From Rotaria sp. Silwood1 (taxonomy: Eukaryota > Rotifera > Eurotatoria > Philodinida > Philodinidae), in the NCBI GenBank assembly GCA_905250075.1, contig CAJNOP010000857.1, forward strand, positions 1-64,000: a stretch of DNA of 64,000 nt. The letters run 5' to 3'. The notes under the pieces are model-generated. The model had not been told where the DNA came from and did not search any database. It was given only the letters and a program-made list of their open reading frames with translations. Shown piece by piece: positions 44,870 to 54,323 of the stretch (position 1 is the first letter of the stretch; each line of letters opens with the position of its first letter). The position numbers and the translations under genes were made by a program.

Positions 44870-45655
44870 ATGAACACAACGTCTTCTCCAACTGCAACAC
44901 AAAACATGTCCAACAATTACAACGAAATGTTGGATGCCTATATAAAAAAGCGATTGAACCTTGTTCCAAATGGTGGACACCCATGTATGCAAAAGCAGCT
45001 TTGCAAGAAAGGTTCACAGTGTCCATTCATTGGTCTGCCAAACGATACATGTTTGTATCATCTAACAGGCGAGTGTCGTTTCGGGAAAAAATGTCGAAAT
45101 ACCCATTATGATGAATACGCAAAAATCTACAAGGATGCAAAAGAAGAATTTAAGAAGAAGATAGAAGAGAATAGTTCGAATGCTAAGAAAGAAATAGAAC
45201 TCGATAGACAATGGTTGGACAAAAATACTCGAGTATGTCCCACTTGTGTTGTACCAGTCGAAAAGATCGATGGTTGTCCGTCCATGTCGTGTCCAGTCTG
45301 CCGAACGCAGTTCAATTGGGACCAAATGCAACATGCAAAAGGGGCTGCTAATCTACACAAATTTGAACAAGCACTGAAAGAAGCAGCAAACCTGCGCCTA
45401 CAATCGCCAGCTGTATCAAGAGTAAATGTGATCGTTGTTGCAATGACGGGAAAACGGTATGTCGTAACTCTTACGTCATCCGATGCTCGAATCGAAGAAA
45501 TTATGAAAGAGATGGCGAAACAAACAAAGATTCCGGTTGAAAAACAACGGTTGTTATCCGGTGGCAAGGATTTAAGGAAAGAAAGGTCAATCACCGAATA
45601 TGGTATTAAAAATGGCAGCACTATATTCTTAGTTTTGCGTTTACCTGGCGGTTAA
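44870..45655 (+). CDS. CCCH zinc finger, RING2-like and C-terminal ubiquitin-like protein
   Basis: 261 residues from the ATG at 44870; a 3' splice-like aacacag ends 6 bases upstream. Residues 61-79 form a C-x7-C-x5-C-x3-H zinc finger (RNA-binding type), preceded by another Cys cluster (39-51). Residues 123-150 (CPTC, EKIDGCPSMSCPVC, FNW) match the RING2 domain of RBR ubiquitin ligases. Cys136 occupies the position of the catalytic cysteine in parkin-like enzymes. RING1 and IBR are absent. Residues 185-261 are ubiquitin-like and end exactly in LRLPGG, so the mature diglycine is exposed at the C-terminus. The order is reversed relative to parkin, whose Ubl is N-terminal. Role inferred: RNA-linked ubiquitin-type modification. 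Self-attachment through the GG is possible but unproven. Confidence 0.85.
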   Translation: MNTTSSPTATQNMSNNYNEMLDAYIKKRLNLVPNGGHPCMQKQLCKKGSQCPFIGLPNDTCLYHLTGECRFGKKCRNTHYDEYAKIYKDAKEEFKKKIEENSSNAKKEIELDRQWLDKNTRVCPTCVVPVEKIDGCPSMSCPVCRTQFNWDQMQHAKGAANLHKFEQALKEAANLRLQSPAVSRVNVIVVAMTGKRYVVTLTSSDARIEEIMKEMAKQTKIPVEKQRLLSGGKDLRKERSITEYGIKNGSTIFLVLRLPGG

Positions 45656-45683
45656 GATTAATATAATTATGTACTATTAACAG

Positions 45684-45783
45684 NNNNNNNNNNNNNNNNN
45701 NNNNNNNNNNNNNNNNNNNNNNNNNNNNNNNNNNNNNNNNNNNNNNNNNNNNNNNNNNNNNNNNNNNNNNNNNNNNNNNNNNN
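45684..45783. other. Assembly gap (100 N)
   Basis: Exactly 100 N, an arbitrary scaffold gap. The right edge is the inside of an LTR element, so the gap hides the rest of that element (about 3 kb if like the copy at 1253) and its left flank. Confidence 0.98.
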
Positions 45784-46091
45784 TTATATATGATGTTAAA
45801 GACATGTTGTTATTTTCTATAAAAAAAAAAAAAGAATTTTTCTCTGTATCTAAAAATCTTTTTTTTCTCAATGGGGTAGGGTGTTATGTCCTGACATCTA
45901 TATATATATGTACTGTTCATCTATTCTCTTTTCTTTCTTCTTCTTTGATGATATATATATATATATATGCATGCGATATTATGTACCGGTGGTGATTCTT
46001 TAAGTTTAAGAAATAAACAAACGTTTATGTTCTACATATTCGAACCCATGATTTGCCCTTAAAACAAGTATAATAAAAGTAGAACATAACA
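45784..46091 (+). mobile_element. Second copy of the LTR element, 3' end only
   Basis: Reverse complement of 1253-1547: about 98 bp of the element's 3' interior, including the polypurine tract, followed by a 210 bp LTR. It lies on the plus strand, opposite to the first copy. The body is lost in the gap. Confidence 0.93.
45882..46091 (+). repeat. 3' LTR of the second copy
   Basis: 210 bp, TGTTATG...CATAACA. It shares the caccaccggta variant with the LTR at 4503-4712. The 3' flank begins GTATT (46092-46096). Confidence 0.93.
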
Positions 46092-48063
46092 GTATTCATA
46101 TACGCTGCACACAATGAACAAATTAGAGTGACTTTAACTTTCTATTCATTTATACATATATGATCTGATAGTACTTGAAGCGTTGGTTACAAATGTATAC
46201 TCTTTGTTTCAATAGGATTTCTTCTTTTTTGCAACAAACTTCAAACACTGAAAAGTCCATCTAGATAAGGGTGTTGATATGAGTCTTCATTTTTCACCTG
46301 AACCCATACGTGGAAGTGTGAGAATGTTCGATTATTTCAGCAAAAAGAAACGAAATTAGAAAAAAACTCAACAAGTAGTTTTGCAGATCAAAATCAACTG
46401 ATTCACATGAGATAAGACATTCGGTCGTATGTTCTGTCAGAAAAAGTAGATTGATTTACGAAAATCACTATAAGCACTTACTTTAAGTCTATATATTTAT
46501 TGTCTTTACTGCGTTATCTATTTTGAATCTAGGAGCTTCACATGTTTATATTCAACTTTTGATACTGCATTGTGAAACTGAGAGATCTGATCAATCAAAT
46601 TGATGGCTTGCAGAATCTGTCAAATAAAGTCGCTCGCCTGGATGATGAAAAGTTTTCGTCTAACTTTTGCGTAGTGAATGGTGTCAAACTCAGTTGGGCC
46701 ATCGATCACTGAACTCTATTGCGAAGAATGGCTGCTTAAAAGCTCTTTTCATCTTCTTGGTATGAGAAATTGCCGTGCGTTCAGATTTCCAGAAACATCT
46801 CATAGAGATTATGTTATCGGTGTCTGTTGAAAGAAAACTGAGAGCCATACTTCCAGCCACAAGTGCACTCAAAAGTGTGGAATCCATTGTGAATTCGAAA
46901 AATTTTCTTCTCTCGCCCCGATGCAACGTCTTTTTTTCCGCTAGTTATTTCCCCAAAGCGTTCATAAAAGTCGACAAAATACCACCATGGCGTTGACGCA
47001 GGTCGGTATTTCTCGCACACTTCTTCATACTCACTCTGACATTCAACCACACGCTAAACGACCGTTTTAGAAGATTTCTCACCGTTTCTCAGGTGCCGTA
47101 TTACATCTGCATCGCAGTGCATTGTGGTAAATGGTCGGATACTCGATTATCAAACCGCTTAACGACCATTATCAAGTATACGATACGAGTGATCCCTCGA
47201 GGACGGGGTTACTACTGAAAATAAATTCTTTTTTTCGGAATGCTACATAATGTATTTATTCACACAATATTAAAAATAGATTGCGCAAGTCACAATGGAC
47301 CATGCCGTAAGAAGAGAAAGTTGAAAGATGCGACTATCCATAGAACACCAGAAGAATGGCAATAAAACATACATACCTGTCAGATTGTATCCAAAATAGA
47401 AGATCCATATTCCATATATGTATGCAGATTATAATATTATCTCAAGAAACAGATAGAAGACAGTTACCCAACCTGGTCAGACAAAATTTTTCAAAAACGC
47501 GTTTAAACGCCTAAAAACTCAATTAGTGAGCATTTTTGAGCGTTTTTAAAAAACTGGTCATGTAAACGTCAACTATTTTATTTTTAAGTAAATGAAAACT
47601 ACTAAAATATCTACAGCCGTTTTATGGATCCTAATAAACGATTGAAAAAGCTACATCCAATGGGTTTTAACGCTTATTTTGTTTAGAATGCGTTTTTTGC
47701 ATAGAAATTCCGTAGTTTCAGACGTTTTTCATTAGCAATATTCCTTCAGTGTTCGGAACGTTGAATCAGACGTTAAGTTTTATATAAGATAATATTTTTT
47801 AGCGCGTGAATCTGCAATTCTTTTCTTAGTTTTCTATATGTAGAAAGATACCTTGATAACTCAAAAAAATTAAAGAATAGTATGGCTATTCAACACCAAA
47901 ATTTTCCTGTCGATTAGTTCTGTATATTTATAAACGCTTGCACGCTTACAATATCATATCAGCATTATTTGAATGCTCTTCCACATGGTAAATCAATAAA
48001 TTCCAATAGATTAAAAGCTGAAGAAATACTGATGTGTTTAAATGATCAAAATATTGTGTTTCC
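46092..48063. other. Intergenic
   Basis: No gene that I can support. At 46266-46315 a very weak hairpin (agggtgttgatatgag facing ttcacctgaacccatacg) is present. 47490-47570 holds gcgtttaaacgcc-type words related to the palindrome at 49600. A minus-strand frame at 46814-47050 (with FECTCGWKYG) looks partly protein-like but is interrupted. Confidence 0.35.
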
Positions 48064-48140
48064 CGGTGTGAGTGTGGGCTATGGATATGAGTAAACAGAA
48101 AAACCCAATACACAACCAAAACCCTACCCACATGCACCCC
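48064..48140. repeat. Telomere-type hairpin, degenerate
   Basis: cggtgtgagtgtgggctatgg faces aaacccaatacacaacc and accctacccacatgcacccc. Usual G-then-C polarity. Confidence 0.6.
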
Positions 48141-48489
48141 AGATGTTCCCGAGTGCTGTATTCGGCAACCGGGAACAACGGTATACTAGAAAATGCATGC
48201 ACCACCAAAAGGCAAAATCCAAACAGTGATTCTTTCTGCTCATTAAACAAAAGCAACGCCCTCTGACAGCTACTCCATAAATTAGAACTCACAAATCACA
48301 TGACCGAACATCATATCACAGTTACACAAGAAACTAGAGACTTCGATAAAAGGAACCTTCACAACATCCATACGAATGCTTGGTAACAGACTAAAACATC
48401 ATGTCAACATAACCGGAAAAAAAGGAAACTTCCACTGTGGCCAGGTCTTTGCTCAACTCAATTTTACCGATTCAACCCCTGAATTCTAT

Positions 48490-48960
48490 ATCTCCTTAAA
48501 GGGCAAGGCAGGAACCCAACATATACCCATCAGTCGATAGAGCGTCCCCAAAAACCCTAGGATTGACCCGAGCATGACTAGTACATGTCCGTATAATAAG
48601 CGAGAAAAGTCCTCCAGAAATGTTGATTAGTCCTTTTTATTGACCTATGAAAGCTCAGGATTCCATTTCTACATGAAGGACTGTGATGGGACTCACTCAT
48701 ATACGCATGACTCGATAGAGTGTCCCCAAGGTCTCTAGGATTGGCTCGAACATGATTTGTACATGTCCTTATAATAAGAGAGAAAAGTCCCCCCGAAATT
48801 TGATTGGACGTTTTGTATTGACCAGTGAAAACCCGGAATTCGATTACTGCATGAAGGACTTGGAGGGGACCTATGCATGAGTCGATAGAGTTTCCCCAAC
48901 AGCCATCGGATTGGCCGGATTATGGCCACTGGATCCGACTATAGGACAGCAGAAAAGTCG
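48490..48960. repeat. Diverged tandem repeat, unit about 175 bp
   Basis: Three head-to-tail units anchored by tcgatagag(c/t)(g/t)tccccaa at 48534, 48713 and 48882 (spacings about 179 and 170). Each is followed by (a/t)aggattg or its equivalent and an ataata...agaaaagtcc block. Units are clearly diverged from each other, and the third fades after about 48960. Confidence 0.75.
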
Positions 48961-49239
48961 TTGAAAGTCAGACAGTTTCATTTTGATTATGCTGTGGTGT
49001 CTTTGTCGGCCGTATGTTGCATAGCGGAATGTCGGGGGGTGAAATTTTTCGGGCATTTTTGATGTCGATGGTTAAGTGTACGGTCGTTTCTGATCGTCGT
49101 AATGTTCGATCTGGATAGTGGTTTGTTTGGGACGCTGAGATCTGTAGGGGACATGAACTCGAGTTCGGCATGCGTGTGGTTCACACTTCTGAGTGATAGT
49201 ATATTGAATGGTGATTGAATATTAGCGTTTGTACGGAAC

Positions 49240-49480
49240 CTTATATCAGTGGATGTTATTCGGCAGTCGCTGTTCCCGACTGCCAGGGAATAGCGCGTGG
49301 AAAATCAAGGTGTGACAGGTTTAAGTGGCATAAACGTTGAACAGATTAGAATTTGATCGGGTTAGAAAGTGAGCGTTTTCACGCCTATATTAATGGAACG
49401 TGTTTGGTTCACAATTGCGGCTCCCGATTGTGACCCATTAACGTTTCGGAAAGATTGTCGAGAATGAGGCGTTTTTCTTG
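49240..49480. repeat. Diverged arm copies of the neighbouring palindrome
   Basis: cgtgtttggttcacaattgcggctcccgattgtgac (49399 onwards; read as two 18-base halves) parallels the palindrome arm's cgtgtttggctcacaatc and gcggtccccgactgtcag. A shorter piece at about 49259-49305 (cagtcgctgttcccgactgc) belongs to the same family. Confidence 0.6.
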
Positions 49481-49599
49481 TATACGCGTACATGGCCAGA
49501 AAAAGTTTCGTTTTCGGTGGAGTGAAAATAGCGTGCGTTTAGTTTTTTTGCGTTTTCATGATGCAGTTTATTGGTCGTTTGTGGGTAGCAATGGGTAAC

Positions 49600-50098
49600 C
49601 TCAAGTGGCATACAAAGACGATCTTGAAAAGTATAGTGTTTAAACGCATAAAAAAGGGCTTAAAATCCATAAAAAGTGGACGTGTTTGGCTCACAATCGC
49701 GGTCCCCGACTGTCAGCGAAAAACGACCACTTTTTGCCATTTTTGTGCGTATAAACGCGTTTTCAGCAAAAACACGCTTATAAACTCTTATAAACGCATA
49801 AAAAGAACATAAAAAGTAGTTATCTTTTTCCTTTTCGTGAACTGTGATTGTAATTATGATTATGATTTATGAGTATGAAAAAGATGACAACTTTTTTATG
49901 ATCGTCTTATGCGTTTATACGCGTTTAACACCGTTTTTTTGCTGAAAACGCGTTTAAACGCACAAAAAAGGCAAAAAGTGGTCGTTTTTCGCTGACAGTC
50001 GGGAACCGCGATTATGAGCCAAACACGCCCACTTTTATGGATTTTAAGCCCATTTTTATGCGTTTAAACGCATTTTTGAAAATGTTTGTCTACTTGGG
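49600..50098. repeat. Long palindrome (foldback element), arms of about 220 bp
   Basis: The left arm (about 49600-49830) and right arm (about 49875-50098) are near-perfect reverse complements around a loop of about 45 bases (49831-49875). Shared blocks include gtttaaacgcataaaaa, gggcttaaaatccataaaa, gactgtcagcgaaaaacgac and cgcgttttcagcaaaaa. The core of each arm is itself a small palindrome (tcacaatcgcggtcc / ccgactgtcag). No ORF inside. It is consistent with a foldback transposon or a recent inverted duplication. Confidence 0.85.
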
Positions 50099-51020
50099 TA
50101 GATTCCTATTTAGAACCATCGGTCCCATATGATCTTCCTGTCTTCAAGGGAAGCAAAACGATCAAAATATTGTGTCTGCCGAACATTCATTTGCTGCTAT
50201 TTACGACAATAAACTGTATAAAAAGACAATTATACATTCTAGTTCTTGATCGTCTCGGCAACTGTCATGATTTTCCTGAGCTTCCTCGATGAACTTCCCA
50301 AGACCCATAAATCACGACAACCGTAAGTCTTTTTAAACGATATACTTGAAATCGTGCGTGTGCCGTCAATTCCACGATTGGTAGGAACAGTATTACGGTT
50401 GTAATTATGACGCTGCGTTTTGTACAGCGAAATACAAATAGATTTTACACTAAAATTTGTACAAAACACAGGTCATTTTCTAACGGACACTATAGGATCC
50501 ACTGACATGTAAGGCCGTATATCCGAGTAAACTGCCGTAACGAACGTAAAAAGAAAAAAAAAACATCCATGCGCAAGGCCATACCTCTCATCATCGTCTA
50601 GATCGCTGATTCCGCATTCTGAATTCGACAAAAAGTAAAATAGAAATGATGCTCATGGCAAATAATTTCTAAACACTTTTTCATTAAAATTCACGTTTTT
50701 CGATTAAAAATCTCCTGCAAATGTGGAGATAGTTTTTAGTATTATCTTGTTCTACTCCACACCCATGTTCACAATTACAGACAACCATAGCCATGCGGAT
50801 TGGGCGACAATAACTTGAAATTCTTTTTTCTTCTCTGTAATAGAAAATTCGACAATAATATGGTTTTCTTGCATTGTTTTTGTCCATATCGCACGAAAAC
50901 TTAAAATTATTTCATATGGCCACTTTCAACTTTAGAGCCTTATAGAGCTTGATTGAAAAGTCTTTAAACAGATTTTATCATAAACTAAAAGATATAGATT
51001 CTTCTTTTATTATGGCATTT
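50099..51020. other. Intergenic
   Basis: No gene that I can support. Short frames here carry no recognisable features. Confidence 0.3.
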
Positions 51021-51332
51021 TGTGGAACTCATATATATTTTCGAGGAAAATGATGAGTGTAGGTTTTAAGGTCAAGTTTTTGCGGCTCTTACCTCTCCAT
51101 ACAGACATCCCCCCATTAAAGACCATAGCAACGTAGGCCCACATTACAGACCGTAGCAACTTCGCCAAAAAAAAAGAAAAAAAGATTTCTGTTCGAAATA
51201 TAGAGATAAAAAAGAAAGCATTTTCTGATAATCGATTATCATCAGAAAAGAACTATTATCTTTTAGAGAATTTAAATATGGGGTATTTTATGATTAGTAT
51301 AATCAAACCAAAGAACATATGTGAGTTCCACA
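51021..51332. mobile_element. Short TIR element, copy A
   Basis: 312 bp bounded by imperfect inverted repeats tgtggaactcatatat and atatgtgagttccaca. The same termini and inner sequence recur at 60716-61514. Homology between the copies runs on past the right end (caaaggagctggctaacaag), so the true boundaries may be further out. Non-autonomous, superfamily unknown. Confidence 0.65.
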
Positions 51333-52653
51333 TTTCAGCCTCAAAGGAGCTGGCTAACAAGCTTTTTAACCAAGAAAAAGGCTTTGGATTTTTGGCATAA
51401 GTAGGTGTAAGTTTGTTTTGGTATAGAAATGCTCATGAGGTTCGCGAATCTTGCTCAACAATGCTCTACACTCTGTCAACTGATTTGGCAAAAATAAAAT
51501 AGTTCAACATGTACTAAAGGCTATGAAAATATTGTGTGAAGCACAACTCACGACCATCTTTCGACTTCGTTGATGAGCAGTTGCTGTCATGTGGTAACGT
51601 ATATAGCTTGTCATAAGCATATGCTGCTTATATTCAATGAGCGCAATATTTCAACTGAAAGGACTGTTTACGGCGAAGTAAGATAGAAAATAATGAGCGT
51701 TTATCAAACCATTTACGCTTCACGATAAGATATAATATAATGTGATCCGGTCAGTATTAACAGCGATTCTCTGAAGTTATTGTTTATTCTCGTCGTAACA
51801 CACCGTAAGGCATTGTTAACGACTGCTTTAAACAGTCACAGTAAAAACCTATCATTTTTGCGTCGTAATTTAAGTCATGGTCGAACGTGTGCGACCGATA
51901 ATCATTTATCTGTGGCCCTTGCTTGACCAAGAGAACTCGAATCCAAAATTTTGAAAAATAAATTAGTCATGCAGGTCGTCGGTACAAGTCATCTCTAGCT
52001 TAATACGCTGATCATCGGTAGCTTGAGTGATCATCATCATCCTTGAGTGGTTATATTTAAATAACCGAATATTAATTGCACGAATCGACCGTTGTAGCCA
52101 GGATCGTGAGTTGTTTCGCCGAAATATTTGCAACGTGAGAGAAATCCAATGAGTAAAAGGAACACCTACCTTCTGCTTAAATTTCATCATAGCCTTTTTA
52201 TATAGCGAAATGACGACATTTTTTTACTTGAATATATTCTTAACGCGATGAAAATTTTGCATTGACCACGTGAGAAGAGAAATAAAACATTATTACCAAT
52301 TGAGATTTATTTGAAAAGAATGAAAAAATTTGGAAGAAGGGTCTCCTGATAGTAGTGGAGAACACGAAAAACATTTTCTCTCAAACTTTGAATAACAGTA
52401 CGTTGCTGCTTACTTTTCTTCCCTTGAGTCAATATAATTTACGCAGAAACATGACGTTGATAGAATCGCATGTTGTGCATGAAATGAATAGCAATTGGAC
52501 TTGCTACGTTTGTCTCTGAATACTCGTTGCGAGAAGACGCGATGGGTAGCGGGATGTTCGCCAATAAGACATTCGCCAATGGCGAAAGTACAGTAGACTT
52601 TCGTCAATTGGCTAAGTTCCAGGGAATGTATTGGCGAGAGTACAGTGAACTTG
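51333..52653. other. Intergenic
   Basis: Nothing recognisable apart from a word near 51880 (catggtcgaacgtgtgcgac) resembling 7129-7155. A minus-strand frame at 51963-52190 has no recognisable features. Confidence 0.3.
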
Positions 52654-52973
52654 AGGGTGTGGGTGTGGGTGGGTGTGGGGGTGGGGGTGGGGGTGTGTAT
52701 GGGGGTGGGTGTGGGTGTGGGTGTGGGTGTGTGGGTGTGGGTGTGGGTGTGGGCGTGGGTGTGAGTGTGGGTGTGGGTGTGGATGTGGGTGTGGGTGTGG
52801 GTGTAGGTGTGGGTATTGGTGGGGTGTAGGTGTATGGGTGTGAGTGTGAGTATGAGTGTGGGTGTTGGTGGGTGTTGGTGTGGGTGTGAGTGTGGGGTGT
52901 GGATGTGAGCGAGAGACCAGTGGGTTAATAGAAGACAAATTTCCACAGGTACATCTATAGTCACACTGCACTC
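52654..52973. repeat. Longest telomere-type array, with short C-rich partner
   Basis: A 254 bp G-rich tract (52654-52907) of TGTGGG with variants (TGTGAG, TGTAGG, TGTTGG, CGTGGG) is followed, after a 30 bp spacer, by a short degenerate C-rich stretch (ttccacaggtacatc ... tcacactgcac). The C-rich half is far shorter than the G-rich one. Open frames on both strands here are by-products of the repeat. Confidence 0.9.
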
Positions 52974-53650
52974 GGATGTGATTTACGAGAATCTCTTTCC
53001 TGTAAGGATATATTGAGCTGGAATTTTTTGCCAAAGCAATGGTAAAACAGAACAAATGGAGCAATCTCAACAAAGTCTTAGTATAGGACATTTCCTCGAA
53101 TTGGCAAGATTGTGAAAAATGTCTGAGCGACAGAAGTCACTCCTCATCCAATGGATCCAGTTCATAGAAAAGCACTCAAATAAAACGGGTATACGATGTC
53201 CTCCCTTTCATTTACGTTTTTGTTCCGTTCTTTTTCTTCTAGTTTCCTTATTGTACGTCTATGTCCGTCTTTCCACCTGTTCATTGCCAGCCATATAATC
53301 CTTGTGTTGTTCGTTCGTGTGTCATGTTCCCATTTTCTAAGTGTTGTTATATTCTTGTCTCCTTGTCATCAGTTCATCCTGTTACAAGTATCTACGGACG
53401 CAATAAGCCAGTCATACCAAAAAAAAAGGAAACAGGCCTTGGTAAATATCGGTCAGCGACCGTCACAGACTTTGTCAGACGCTAACTGCGCGGTATTAGA
53501 AACCATCGCAAAAGCTAGCCGCAAACTAAGAAAGATGCAACTGATGCTGTTCAGAGACTGACACAGAATTTTGCACACATCAGTCAAAGAACATCATCCA
53601 CGTTCACAGAGAGTAGTTTGAGACTTTCATCGAGATTGACAGAAGCATGT
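52974..53650. other. Between two hairpins
   Basis: An open plus-strand frame at 53196-53561 starts hydrophobic and ends basic, but shows no domain and overlaps equally long frames. I do not call it a gene. Confidence 0.3.
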
Positions 53651-53720
53651 CGGTGTGCATATGTGGATGTGACTCATGTTTATCCTCACCCACACCTAAA
53701 ACGACACCTCAACTACACTG
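53651..53720. repeat. Telomere-type hairpin, degenerate
   Basis: cggtgtgcatatgtggatgtga faces tcctcacccacacc and cacctcaactacac around a loop of about 10 bases. Confidence 0.6.
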
Positions 53721-53835
53721 TATAGGGCCATGCATGTTCGTCTCCTCATATTAGCAATTGGGAAGCAGAGCTTTTTCACGCAACTAGTATATGTTGTAAC
53801 GAAATAAATCTTATTACGATTGTTTCACAACAGCT

Positions 53836-54024
53836 ATGAAAAAACACCTACCGTCTGAATCTGATGAAGAGAATCAAGAAACTCACTTCGAATGCTCTCT
53901 ATTTAATCGACGAACACCATGCGGTCGCTTTTTTCCTACTTCAAATGACATTTTGGTTGCTTCAAACAATCAAAATGATTCGAATGTTTATTCATTCAAT
54001 TTAATACAGAGAAAAATAAAGTAA
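53836..54024 (+). CDS. Small acidic ORF after a splice site (possible exon)
   Basis: 62 codons starting two bases after a 3' splice site (ttcacaacag). It begins KKHLPSESDEENQE and continues RTPCGRFFPTSNDILVASNN, which loosely recalls the start of a beta-propeller blade. It ends at TAA without a clear donor, and no neighbouring exon was found. Either a small gene or a truncated first exon. Confidence 0.35.
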   Translation: MKKHLPSESDEENQETHFECSLFNRRTPCGRFFPTSNDILVASNNQNDSNVYSFNLIQRKIK

Positions 54025-54201
54025 AACATGCATACAACTCATTGAAACAAAAAGAATTCTAAGAATAATGTTGATGGCGTGAGGTGAACACAAAGATGTA
54101 AACATCATGTCCTCAGCGTTAAACATATGGCATCTGTGTTTTTCGGGAACCAACGATATTTTAGATCAGAAATTAAAAATGAGTCTCCAATGAGCACAGA
54201 T

Positions 54202-54323
54202 GTTGGCGTGAGTGTAAAACGGCCAACAGAAACACTACAAGCCACACGCACACACCCACACCCACACCCACACGCACACGCACACCCCCACCCACACGCA
54301 CACGCACACGCACACCCACACCC
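54202..54323. repeat. Telomere-type hairpin with long C-rich half
   Basis: A short G-rich part (gttggcgtgagtgt) is followed after about 25 bases by 83 bp of CCCACA and CGCACA units (54241-54323). This is the mirror of the asymmetry at 52654-52973. Confidence 0.8.

Noticed and set aside
46690..47050. Two overlapping minus-strand frames with a Cys/His word
   Set aside because: Partly protein-like (FECTCGWKYG) but broken and without splice sites. No family recognised.
52410..53091. Long open frames rich in His/Pro/Thr or Gly/Val on both strands
   Set aside because: They are translations of the TGTGGG/CCCACA array; a 6-bp repeat without stops is open in several frames.
53196..53561. 121-codon plus-strand frame
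   Set aside because: Hydrophobic then basic composition with no domain, and another frame of similar length overlaps it. Probably chance.
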